Assembly (NCBI GenBank): GCA_947503885.1
Contig: CANNFD010000008.1
Location: forward strand, 1 to 64,000
DNA: 64,000 nt
Source: an uncultured Olleya sp.
GTDB taxonomy: Bacteria; Bacteroidota; Bacteroidia; Flavobacteriales; Flavobacteriaceae
Direction of reading: 5' to 3'
The notes under the pieces were generated by a model. It worked only from the letters and a program-made list of their open reading frames with translations. It was not told where the DNA came from and ran no database searches. The translations under genes and the position numbers were made by a program. Shown piece by piece: positions 1 to 6,484 of the stretch. The stretch's first letter is position 1. Each line of letters opens with the position of its first letter.

Positions 1-304
1 GTGGATTGCCTTATGATGAAAACTTTGTTTCAAAATTAGCTTAAAATTGCTTGTTTTTTAACTCAGTTCTTTGTTAGCTTTTAGTGCTTTTTTGTCCGCT
101 TAATATTTCATTCCGAATTTTTATTTTTTCGTTAATTTTCGGATTCAGAGTTTCAGTGAATTCGGCAGTTTTCGATTCTGCAATGTTTTCAATTCAGATT
201 TGAGTGAACAATTCCGCAACTTGCTAAATTCCGATTGAGTGAGATTCCGAGTTTTTAATTCAGTTTTCGATTCCACAAACGAGTTAAAAAGTCAAGAATT
301 TTTT
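1..304. other. Non-coding start of window, probable cassette edge
   Basis: No credible gene. A GTTAGCTTT at 73-81 is the exact complement of AAAGCTAAC at 578-586, marking the left edge of the first cassette. Bases 1-72 do not resemble the right arm of the other sites. Bases 203-300 are AT-rich and full of 'attccg' and 'aattcag' words, and are similar to 6080-6181 at the other end of the array. Confidence 0.5.
203..300. repeat. Second repeat family, copy 1
   Basis: Two word blocks recur at 6080-6181: ATTCCGCAACTTGCTAAA next to CCGATTGAGTGAG, and AATTCAGTTTTCGATTCC followed by an ACGAG.TAAAA.GTCAA stretch. The order of the first two words is swapped between copies. It lies just downstream of the gene at 305-535. 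Function unknown; it may be decayed cassette sequence. Confidence 0.6.
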
Positions 305-535
305 CTAAGTTAAACTAGCATTATTTGTCTTTTGTAATTTCTGTTTTCTTCCAATAATAAAATATAACAGAGCACCTAAAAAGTTCCCAAGTAAAACAAC
401 TAAAAGCCATACGATTTTGTTATTTCTAGAAAATTCATTTCTTACAATATCAATGAGCGCAACAATCGTTAGTATTATACCAAGAAATACAGTTATTAAT
501 ATTAGAATTATTTGCCAAGGTTCAATCAAGTTCAT
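305..535 (-). CDS. Small PLDc_N-type membrane protein
   Basis: This 76-residue protein has two predicted membrane helices (about residues 8-30 and 42-62) around a short charged loop (DIVRNEF). It ends in the WLLVV...LLYFIIGRKQK pattern typical of the 'phospholipase D-nuclease N-terminal' (PLDc_N) family. That family is named for a segment of larger phospholipases; stand-alone copies like this have no HKD catalytic motif and no established enzyme activity. It is the only gene in the first cassette (about 73-586), with a cassette site immediately upstream of its start. Family assignment is good; the role is unknown. Confidence 0.75.
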   Translation of the reverse strand: MNLIEPWQIILILITVFLGIILTIVALIDIVRNEFSRNNKIVWLLVVLLGNFLGALLYFIIGRKQKLQKTNNASLT

Positions 536-577
536 AATTTGTATTTTAATTTTTATTCGTAATTTTTGTCCAGCATT

Positions 578-714
578 AAAGCTAACGTGTTTGTATATGG
601 TTTGTTGCGTGGTTAAGCAACTAAGTTAACAAATAAAAACCGAATAGAAAATCCGCGAGGATTTTCGTAAGTAGGCTAGAACCAAGCAATAAATTATATA
701 CGGTGTTGTAAGCA
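578..714. repeat. attC-like cassette site A
   Basis: An imperfect palindrome with AAC at 584-586 and GTT at 705-707. The inner arms (GTATATGGTTTGTTGC and GCAATAAATTATATAC) pair with G.T wobbles on the plus strand. A central hairpin GAAAATCC-GCGA-GGATTTTC lies at 647-666. Outer bases differ on the two sides (AAAGCTAAC left, GTTGTAAGCA right), each matching the far end of its own cassette. Confidence 0.75.
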
Positions 715-721
715 GTTTTTT

Positions 722-1438
722 TTAATTCGTTTGTAAATAACAATTGTCTTTCAGATGGATTTTTTCTCCGTCATAAAAATCAATTTCTTTAATTAAATCT
801 TCAATGTATTTCAATTCATTTATTGGACAAATTTTCAAAAATATTTTGTTTAATAGTAATTTTCCTGTGTCATAATCGTAAATTGAAATTTGAGCATTGT
901 TTTTGTGATTGTGAATAGAGTTGATTAAAAACCAATTCAGTTTATCTTCTTTTCCAGCCAAAAATGCATTTTCTGGAATTCCGCCAACTCTTTTTACTAA
1001 TTTTCCATTTATATTTTCCGCTAAAACATTAGTTCCATTTTCGGTTTTGATGAATTTCGCACTTTCTTTTGATATTAAATTTCTCAAATTTGAAAAATCA
1101 CCAATTCCTCTTGAAACTTCTGAAATCTTAACAGACTTTCCGTTTTTTAAGAAAACTAAAAGATTGATTGAATCATCATATTCTATTCCATTTTCTCTTA
1201 TGTTTTCCAAGTCTAAATTCAATTCTTTTTCTATGTTGTCGACTACAGAATATGGTCCAAGAATTAATAGATTATCCCAATCAAATTCATTAAAATTCTT
1301 TAAGTCTATTATTTCCGATTCCGATTTGAATTCCGTTTCAATTTTTTCAGTCAGCGAATTGTCCGAACTCAATTGGTTTAAGTATTCACAAGAAAATAAA
1401 GTTGAAAATATTATTCCAATTATTATCAGTTTTCTCAT
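722..1438 (-). CDS. Hypothetical lipoprotein
   Basis: A 238-residue protein with a clear lipoprotein signal: MRKLIIIGIIFSTLFSC, lipobox LFSC at residues 14-17, so it should be lipid-anchored outside the inner membrane. The mature part is charged, predicted soluble, and resembles no family I know. It is the only gene in the cassette 705-1457; the stop codon lies about 10 bases from one site and the start about 10 bases from the next, a compactness typical of integron cassettes. An open frame of 206 codons runs on the opposite strand but has no plausible protein features. Confidence 0.8.
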   Translation of the reverse strand: MRKLIIIGIIFSTLFSCEYLNQLSSDNSLTEKIETEFKSESEIIDLKNFNEFDWDNLLILGPYSVVDNIEKELNLDLENIRENGIEYDDSINLLVFLKNGKSVKISEVSRGIGDFSNLRNLISKESAKFIKTENGTNVLAENINGKLVKRVGGIPENAFLAGKEDKLNWFLINSIHNHKNNAQISIYDYDTGKLLLNKIFLKICPINELKYIEDLIKEIDFYDGEKIHLKDNCYLQTN

Positions 1439-1447
1439 TTCTCAAAT

Positions 1448-1584
1448 TGCTTACAACGGTTTTGTATATGATACGTTGCGTGGATTAACACGTAACTTAG
1501 CAAATAAAAACCGAATAGAAAATCCGCGAGGATTTTCGTAAGTAAGCTCTCATTAGCAATGGATTATATACGTTGTTGCCCACA
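1448..1584. repeat. attC-like cassette site B
   Basis: AAC at 1455-1457, GTT at 1575-1577. Arms GTATATGATACGTTGC and GCAATGGATTATATAC pair on the plus strand; the internal GAAAATCC-GCGA-GGATTTTC hairpin is present. Left outer bases TGCTTACAAC complement GTTGTAAGCA at 705-714; right outer bases GTTGCCCACA complement 3004-3013. Confidence 0.75.
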
Positions 1585-1599
1585 GTTATTTTTCTATGA

Positions 1600-2487
1600 T
1601 TATTTGAATAATTCTGTACTATCTCTACGTGCTAACCACAGAGTATGCTCTCTTGAAATAGCTGTTTCTGCATCGTCGACAAAATTTTCAAAATCTGATT
1701 CGTTTTTTATGTGTCTAACTTTTGATTTTATTAAATTCAATTCAGTTGCCGTTATTCCATAAGATTCGGTTAATTCTTGAAACCTTTTTAGTTGTAGCCA
1801 AGCAATAAAAGATGAAGCAAGACAAGCCATCAGAGGTGTTGTTAAAAAATCAATAACTCCGTAAAAGTCAAGAACTAATGAAACTATTGCTAAAACCTGA
1901 AAAGTTATTATTGCACCAAATGACAAATTCTTGTTTTTTCGATTTTCTTTTGATTTATCATAGTACCATTTTCTTTGTTTTTCAAGTCTTTGTGTACTAT
2001 AAAAATCTATTTTTTCATTTAAATCTAATTTTCTCAATTGAACCATTGATTTGGTTATTTGGTCTCCTTCGCCGAATTCCTCTCCAATCAATTGGAAAAA
2101 TTCTTTCTTTTGTCCAATAATTTGTTTTAAATTTTTTATTAATTTTTCTTCAGCATCGCTTGATTTTAGTTTAAAACTAAATGGTTTAGTTCCTGTAATA
2201 AACTTCCAAGTAAGCGATTTTGCACTTTCCGCTATTGCTCTTCCATCATACCAAGTTTTTTCTGGTTGAAAAACCATAATCAAAATCGTGAGAAGTAAGG
2301 AAATAACAAGTAAAATACTTGAGATTAATGTTATCCAACCATTATCTGTTTTTATTGAAGAAACAAAGGTTGATACAACTAAAAGAATTAAAATTCCTCT
2401 ATTTAAATTGATGAAATTCTTTTGTGCAGTAATAGATTTACTGTCTGATTTTTCAAAGATTGTTGGATATTTAAGTTCAGTCATCAA
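1600..2487 (-). CDS. DUF4231/SLATT four-helix membrane protein, likely defence effector
   Basis: A 295-residue protein with two pairs of membrane helices, about residues 28-46 with 51-72, and 190-209 with 213-232, separated by a charged helical stretch. This fits the SLATT (SMODS- and SLOG-associating two-TM effector) superfamily, which includes DUF4231. The W-Y-D-G-R-A-x-A-E-S segment after the first pair is typical. SLATT proteins are thought to be membrane-disrupting effectors triggered by nucleotide signals (established proposal, not shown here). The start overlaps the stop of the upstream TIR-like gene by 11 bp (8 bp if the second ATG is used), implying coupled translation. Both genes occupy one cassette, 1575-3013. 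Confidence 0.8.
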   Translation of the reverse strand: MMTELKYPTIFEKSDSKSITAQKNFINLNRGILILLVVSTFVSSIKTDNGWITLISSILLVISLLLTILIMVFQPEKTWYDGRAIAESAKSLTWKFITGTKPFSFKLKSSDAEEKLIKNLKQIIGQKKEFFQLIGEEFGEGDQITKSMVQLRKLDLNEKIDFYSTQRLEKQRKWYYDKSKENRKNKNLSFGAIITFQVLAIVSLVLDFYGVIDFLTTPLMACLASSFIAWLQLKRFQELTESYGITATELNLIKSKVRHIKNESDFENFVDDAETAISREHTLWLARRDSTELFK

Positions 2488-2989
2488 GCCCTAATTTTTT
2501 ATATACTGATGCTGGATAGTGCCAATCATCACTTTTAGTTTTGTCAACACTATTATTGTAATATGTAGGCCAATAATCTAATGCATATTTTATCATTTTC
2601 ATCCTGAATGAAATATGAACTGCATTTTCTCCTTTTAAAATTGGCGGACAAAGTTTATTATCAATACTTCTTGTCTTATTTAAATTTGCAACAACAATTG
2701 GTAAATCAAGATTTTGAGATTGTTCTATTTCCCAACGAACAAATCGATAGAGATTTTTAGTTTTTTCTCCGACTAATACAACAACTTGTTTGGCATTTTT
2801 AATACGTTCTAATAAACGACCTTTTATATAAGCTTCGCTTTTAGCTTGTTTAGTTAAAGGTTTTAAATCGTGAGCATCAATAAAGTTGAAATCAATGTTT
2901 TTCAAAGCTTTCCAGCCTTTCATTCGAGCGTAAGCCCACATATCATTATCTCCATCAAATATTACATATGTTTTATTTCTGTATGCCAT
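2477..2989 (-). CDS. TIR-like (ThsB/DUF1863) domain protein
   Basis: A 170-residue single-domain protein of the ThsB-like TIR fold (formerly DUF1863). Visible marks: an N-terminal beta strand ending in IFDGDND (residues 9-15), a central VVVLVGEKTKNL strand-turn, and FVRWEIEQS, whose WEIE glutamate sits where the catalytic acid of this family is found. In Thoeris systems ThsB senses phage and makes an ADP-ribose-type signal that activates a partner effector (known for the family). Here the partner would be the overlapping SLATT gene rather than ThsA. There is no signal peptide or membrane helix. It is the first gene of its cassette. Confidence 0.8.
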   Translation of the reverse strand: MAYRNKTYVIFDGDNDMWAYARMKGWKALKNIDFNFIDAHDLKPLTKQAKSEAYIKGRLLERIKNAKQVVVLVGEKTKNLYRFVRWEIEQSQNLDLPIVVANLNKTRSIDNKLCPPILKGENAVHISFRMKMIKYALDYWPTYYNNSVDKTKSDDWHYPASVYKKLGLDD

Positions 2990-3003
2990 AGTTTTGTTTT
3001 AAT

Positions 3004-3140
3004 TGTGGGCAACGTGTTTGTGTATGGTTAGTGGCGTGTTTAAGCACCTAATTTAGCAAATAAAAACCGAATAGAAAATCCGCGAGGATTTTCGTAAGTA
3101 GGCGAGGACTAGCCATTAATTATACACGTTGTTGTAGCTA
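3004..3140. repeat. attC-like cassette site C
   Basis: AAC at 3011-3013, GTT at 3131-3133. Arms GTGTATGGTTAGTGGC and GCCATTAATTATACAC differ from site A at several places, with matching changes on the other arm. The central GAAAATCC-GCGA-GGATTTTC hairpin is retained. Confidence 0.75.
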
Positions 3141-3144
3141 GTTA

Positions 3145-4299
3145 TTATAATTGTTCTATTAGTTTCTTTATTCTTTCAAATTGATTGTCTTTCTCTAAAG
3201 GATTGATTTTGTTAAATGATAACTGTGAAATATTTTGGTTTAAAATTTTTATTTTATTCAACATTGGAATTATATATTTCATAAAATGACTAAAGTGCTG
3301 TTCAATGTCGGAATAGTTTGAAGCTAATTTATAACCTGGTTTTCCAGAATGACTAATAATAAATAATCCTTCATATCTTAAATCTCTAATTAATAATCTA
3401 AGTTTATCTTCCGTTATTGTTTTTGAGAAGTTTTTTAAAAAATTAATTAATTCGTAACTAGGAACAAGTCTTTCCGAATCAATTTTTGAATTTGTATATA
3501 GATATTCCAATAGTCTTCTTTTTAGAGCATCTTCACTCTTTTTAGAATTTTCTAAATAGTTTTTTAATGATTCAAGGTTTAATTGACTTATTTCCTTACT
3601 TAAAGTTTTAGTTTTTTTAATTTCTTTATTGCTAATTTTTAAATATGGATAATAACTAACAGACATTCTTGTGTGTAGAATTTCGTAAATTTTAGAACTT
3701 TCAGAATTGTAATGACTTAAACAAAAAAGTCGACCTAAAGAACCAGCTATTATATCAGCTAGTTGAACTAATTTTTCATCTGTTTTGTCATCTGAGAGCT
3801 CAAAAGTTCTATCAGGATTAAATAAATCTCTTTGAGTTCCATTATTATCTATGAAATTAAGTAACTCAGTTCTGAAATCATCAGAGCCTAATTTGTCTAA
3901 ATAAATGTTATATGAGCTATAAACTTGATTATATTTTCTGATTAGTACTTTTTGAAAATATTTATAGAATGTTTTTTTAAACCTTAAACCACCTTCATCT
4001 TTATCTAATTTATCTTTGTCAATTACTAAAACGTCAATTGAGAAGTCTAAATTTTCTATTAAGTAATTTAGAATATCTAGTCTTTTTTGAAAATATTTTT
4101 TGTCTCCAATATTTTTTGATTTAATATCATTTCCTAATCTGAATTTTTTACATATTTCTTTTCGTAGGATTCTTGCATTGTTTACTTCAGATTCTGGTAT
4201 AATTACAGACGCATATACAAAATGGCTAAATGTTCCTTTTTTAGAAAGGTCTAAATGCGAATTTCCAAATTCATCGATAAATATTTTCGCTTTTTCCAA
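3145..4299 (-). CDS. DUF3800 domain protein
   Basis: A 384-residue cytoplasmic protein. Residues 1-200 match the DUF3800 family, an RNase H-like fold: a first strand ending in IDEFGN (acidic residues 8-9) and a late conserved VQLADIIAGSLGR helix, with aspartates in between (for example NIYLDKLG). The remaining ~180 residues contain a part resembling a winged helix followed by a basic, helical tail. DUF3800 proteins are often seen in defence and mobile regions; their activity is not settled. It is the only gene in the cassette 3131-4323. Confidence 0.75.
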   Translation of the reverse strand: MEKAKIFIDEFGNSHLDLSKKGTFSHFVYASVIIPESEVNNARILRKEICKKFRLGNDIKSKNIGDKKYFQKRLDILNYLIENLDFSIDVLVIDKDKLDKDEGGLRFKKTFYKYFQKVLIRKYNQVYSSYNIYLDKLGSDDFRTELLNFIDNNGTQRDLFNPDRTFELSDDKTDEKLVQLADIIAGSLGRLFCLSHYNSESSKIYEILHTRMSVSYYPYLKISNKEIKKTKTLSKEISQLNLESLKNYLENSKKSEDALKRRLLEYLYTNSKIDSERLVPSYELINFLKNFSKTITEDKLRLLIRDLRYEGLFIISHSGKPGYKLASNYSDIEQHFSHFMKYIIPMLNKIKILNQNISQLSFNKINPLEKDNQFERIKKLIEQL

Positions 4300-4313
4300 G
4301 GTTCGTCTTTAAT

Positions 4314-4452
4314 TAGCTACAACGGTTTTGTGTATGATTTCGTTGCGTGGTTTAAGCATTAAAGTTAGCAAATAAATCACAGATAGAAAGTCCGCGAGGA
4401 CTTTCGTAAGTAGGCTATAACTAGCAATGAATTATACACGGTGTTGGCAATA
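4314..4452. repeat. attC-like cassette site D
   Basis: AAC at 4321-4323, GTT at 4443-4445. Arms start GTGTATGATT and end AATTATACAC. The central hairpin is GAAAGTCC-GCGA-GGACTTTC (4386-4405): compared with the other copies an A-T pair has become G-C on both sides, a compensatory change. Confidence 0.75.
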
Positions 4453-4457
4453 GTATT

Positions 4458-4637
4458 TTATATTCCACGATTCATTTGGTTCTGTTCTATGTCTCTTTTT
4501 TGTTTTATTCTTTCTATTTGAGCTTTCTTATTTCCAAACTTTTTATGGTAAGGTAATGGTTTGTCAAATTCCTTATCGACTTCTCCAAGAACGATACCTT
4601 TTATCCATTTGTTCAGTTTTTTAATTAATTTCCTCAA
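4458..4637 (-). CDS. Possible small basic protein, TTG start
   Basis: A 59-codon frame follows the 119-residue gene after 6 bp and ends at TAA (4458-4460), just 5 bp from the cassette site. The start would be TTG at 4635-4637. The product begins (M)RKLIKKLNKWIKG, is strongly basic and rich in lysine, with a central PLPYHKKFGNKKAQ. It fills the rest of its cassette almost exactly, which argues for a real gene, but the start codon is unusual and I recognise no family. Confidence 0.4.
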   Translation of the reverse strand: MRKLIKKLNKWIKGIVLGEVDKEFDKPLPYHKKFGNKKAQIERIKQKRDIEQNQMNRGI

Positions 4638-4643
4638 GTTAAT

Positions 4644-5003
4644 TTAGTTTTTTAAAGATTTTAGAGTGTCAGTTTCCGGCATTTCTGTAATTCCAGATTC
4701 TCCATCTATTGAGTAGAATTCCAATTCAGTTGGCATTTGGTCAGTTCCGAATACAGATATTCCAATTAATTCTCCGTTTTTACCTTTTCCTGTGTAATCA
4801 ATTATTAAATTTCCTTTTTGAATTTCCGAGTCAAATGTTTTTCCAAACATTATAGTCAGACATTTTCCGCAACCACATCTTGCAATAACTTTCAGATTTC
4901 CGATTAAATTAGTCCATTCAGATTTTTCTTTTCCAAACAGATAAGTCAGAAATTCAATTTCCGATTTTGTCAATTCTCTTTTATCTGGAATGCTATATTT
5001 CAT
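4644..5003 (-). CDS. Hypothetical cassette protein with CGCGKC motif
   Basis: A 119-residue predicted cytoplasmic protein, first gene of the cassette 4443-5049. The N-terminal third is helical and charged (RELTKSEIEFLTYLFG). A cysteine cluster CGCGKC at about residues 43-48 could bind a metal. The C-terminal part is acidic with predicted strands. I do not recognise a family. A small lysine-rich frame follows after 6 bp and may be co-translated. Confidence 0.7.
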   Translation of the reverse strand: MKYSIPDKRELTKSEIEFLTYLFGKEKSEWTNLIGNLKVIARCGCGKCLTIMFGKTFDSEIQKGNLIIDYTGKGKNGELIGISVFGTDQMPTELEFYSIDGESGITEMPETDTLKSLKN

Positions 5004-5039
5004 TAATCAAATTCTTGGTTTTTGACGTTCCGCTGATAT

Positions 5040-5177
5040 TATTGCCAACGGTTTTGTATAAGATTAGTTGCGGTTTTGTGTGCGAGGAATTTCCGAAGGA
5101 AATTCAGATGTAACAAAATTGCAACGACCTTTGATTAAGCCTAAAATAGCAATTAATTTTATACGTTGTTGTAGCAC
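5040..5177. repeat. attC-like cassette site E (divergent copy)
   Basis: AAC at 5047-5049, GTT at 5168-5170. Arms GTATAAGATTAGTTGC and GCAATTAATTTTATAC remain paired. The centre is replaced: GAATTTCC-GAA-GGAAATTC at 5087-5105 instead of the common hairpin. Sequence has changed while structure is kept. Confidence 0.7.
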
Positions 5178-5187
5178 GTTTTTATTT

Positions 5188-5649
5188 TTAAAATTCAGGG
5201 ATTCCTATATTCAAATAATATTCCTTTATTAATTCAGTTTGTGAAATTTCAAGAGTTTGTTCATCTCTTCCGTCAGCTTTCCATTTCGTTAGAGTATAAA
5301 GTTCAAATTCCTTTGTATTATTCATTCTAAAAGGTGTGATAGCTTTGCTGAAGTCAGTCCAAATTGTTATTTCAAGTTTTTCTAATTTATTCAAATCACA
5401 ATCGTGGTTTTTGAAATGTTCTGGTAACCAATTCAAATAGTCGTTCAGTAATTGTCTGCTTTCATTAGATTCCGCTTCTTTTGGTTTGATTTCCTTTTTT
5501 ATAAAATCAAAAGTCGCTTTGTTTTCTTTTTCGATTTTGTGTAACTCTATAAGTACATTTACAGCAAGTCTTCCACTTTTCATATAATCAATACTCATAA
5601 ATGAATGAGTAAAATTGTGAATTGCTGATTTATAATTTTTGTACTTCAT
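5188..5649 (-). CDS. Hypothetical cassette protein
   Basis: A 153-residue protein alone in the cassette 5168-5674. No signal peptide or membrane helix. It looks mainly alpha-helical in the first 110 residues, with an aromatic end (LIKEYYLNIGIPEF). No family recognised. Start and stop both lie within about 25 bp of the cassette sites, as for the other cassette genes. Confidence 0.7.
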   Translation of the reverse strand: MKYKNYKSAIHNFTHSFMSIDYMKSGRLAVNVLIELHKIEKENKATFDFIKKEIKPKEAESNESRQLLNDYLNWLPEHFKNHDCDLNKLEKLEITIWTDFSKAITPFRMNNTKEFELYTLTKWKADGRDEQTLEISQTELIKEYYLNIGIPEF

Positions 5650-5664
5650 AGGTTTTCCGCAAAT

Positions 5665-5802
5665 GTGCTACAACGGTTTTGTATATGGTTTGTTGCGTTG
5701 TTTAAGCAACTAATTTAGCAAATAAAAACCGAATAGAAAATCCGCGAGGATTTTCGGAAGTAGGCAAGAACCAAGCAATAAATTATATACGGTGTTAGCA
5801 TT
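5665..5802. repeat. attC-like cassette site F
   Basis: AAC at 5672-5674, GTT at 5794-5796. Inner arms are the same as in site A. The right outer bases GTTAGCATT (5794-5802) are complementary to AATGCTAAC at 6476-6484, the far end of the last cassette. Confidence 0.75.
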
Positions 5803-5874
5803 TCGTTGTTTTTATTCAGATTTATATTTTCAATTCAATAATTGTAAAATGTTCAATTCCTTTAAAATCGGTAG

Positions 5875-6063
5875 TTATTTCTTTTTAACAAGAAAAAGAC
5901 CAAATACAGTTAAACCAATGCATACTGAAATAGTTATAGAATTACCAATCATTGGCAGAACGTTAAAGTCTATACAATCTAATTCGCCTTGTCTTTTACC
6001 TCTAAAAAAAGCAAAGACTAAAGATGTTAATATGAATGTATATCCAAAGATTTTTTTTATCAT
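5875..6063 (-). CDS. Small hypothetical two-helix membrane protein
   Basis: A 62-residue protein with a membrane helix at about residues 5-19 and another at 42-58, ending in KKK. A basic loop (FRGKRQGELDC) links them. No family recognised. It shares the last cassette with the basic protein at 6194-6454, 130 bp away, with the second repeat family in between. Confidence 0.5.
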   Translation of the reverse strand: MIKKIFGYTFILTSLVFAFFRGKRQGELDCIDFNVLPMIGNSITISVCIGLTVFGLFLVKKK

Positions 6064-6079
6064 AAATAATTTGTCTTTT

Positions 6080-6181
6080 CAATTCCGATTGAGTGAGTAA
6101 TTCCGCAACTTGCTAAACTCCGAATTTAGTTTTGTTTTTCAATTCAGTTTCCGATTCCGCAGACGAGCTAAAAGTCAATCG
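6080..6181. repeat. Second repeat family, copy 2
   Basis: Shares CCGATTGAGTGAG, ATTCCGCAACTTGCTAAA and the AATTCAGTTT.CGATTCC...ACGAG block with 203-300. It lies between two genes of the last cassette, possibly marking the scar of two fused cassettes. Confidence 0.6.
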
Positions 6182-6193
6182 TTTTATTTTAAA

Positions 6194-6454
6194 TCACTCT
6201 TTTTTATATTTTTTGTGTTCTATTTTCTTTTTTTCTAAAATCGCATAAAATTTTCGTGGCGAGATTTTTAAGTCTTTTGTTATTTCATTCACTTTTTTCT
6301 TTCCTTTTTTATACAGATTTAAATTCTCGTTTACTTTTTTGTCAAAGTAATGTTTTTCCAGTCTCTCAACGATTTGTAATTCAGTCAGATTTGAGTCATT
6401 CGCATATTTTTCAATTTCCGATTTAATGTCTTTTAAATTACTCATAATTATCAT
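6194..6454 (-). CDS. Small basic helical protein, possible DNA binder
   Basis: An 86-residue lysine-rich, all-helical protein. The C-terminal half (EITKDLKISPRKFYAILEKKK) reads like a helix-turn-helix, so DNA binding is possible but unproven. A start four codons in (MSNLKDI) is also likely. It is the gene nearest the right boundary of the array, directly behind the boundary GTT/AAC at 6482-6484. Confidence 0.55.
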   Translation of the reverse strand: MIIMSNLKDIKSEIEKYANDSNLTELQIVERLEKHYFDKKVNENLNLYKKGKKKVNEITKDLKISPRKFYAILEKKKIEHKKYKKE

Positions 6455-6475
6455 TTTTAACGGTTCTGCTCAATG

Positions 6476-6484
6476 AATGCTAAC
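6476..6484. repeat. Right boundary half-site of the cassette array
   Basis: AATGCTAAC complements GTTAGCATT of site F. Beyond it (6485-6640) no second arm with a matching GTT is visible, so this looks like a simple, attI-like junction with the chromosome rather than another palindromic site. Confidence 0.55.

Larger units (their letters stand above)
73..6484. mobile_element. Integron-like gene-cassette array without integrase (attC-type sites)
   Basis: Seven inter-site units, all with genes on the minus strand, are bounded by AAC...GTT sites at about 73, 578-714, 1448-1584, 3004-3140, 4314-4452, 5040-5177, 5665-5802 and 6484. In every unit the first bases (GTT plus variable) are the reverse complement of its own last bases (variable plus AAC), for example GTTGCCCACA at 1575-1584 and TGTGGGCAAC at 3004-3013. 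This is the signature of cassettes excised as circles through folded attC sites. The content is hypothetical and defence-like genes, unlike the core genes to the right. No integrase is visible; the neighbour at 6682 is a core peptidase. The integron interpretation is inference; the repeats and end complementarity are seen directly. An alternative is a site-specific element using another recombinase. Confidence 0.7.

Noticed and set aside
921-1541. A 206-codon plus-strand frame opposite the lipoprotein gene
   Set aside because: It runs through the cassette site and has no protein-like features; the minus-strand frame has a clear lipoprotein signal and fits the cassette.
578-5802. CRISPR array
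   Set aside because: The repeats are ~135 bp, imperfect, and spaced 0.4-1.4 kb apart by coding sequence; no short regular spacers and no cas genes.
578-5802. Rho-independent terminators between the cassette genes
   Set aside because: The central hairpins have no T run on the gene strand, and the conserved structure extends over 130 bp with variable outer ends, which terminators do not need.
578-5802. IS or MITE insertions with target duplications
   Set aside because: The flanking bases are not direct repeats; instead each repeat's outer bases pair with the far end of the adjoining unit.
5792-6100. 102-codon plus-strand frame in the last cassette
   Set aside because: It begins within the cassette site and lies opposite the gene orientation of the whole array.
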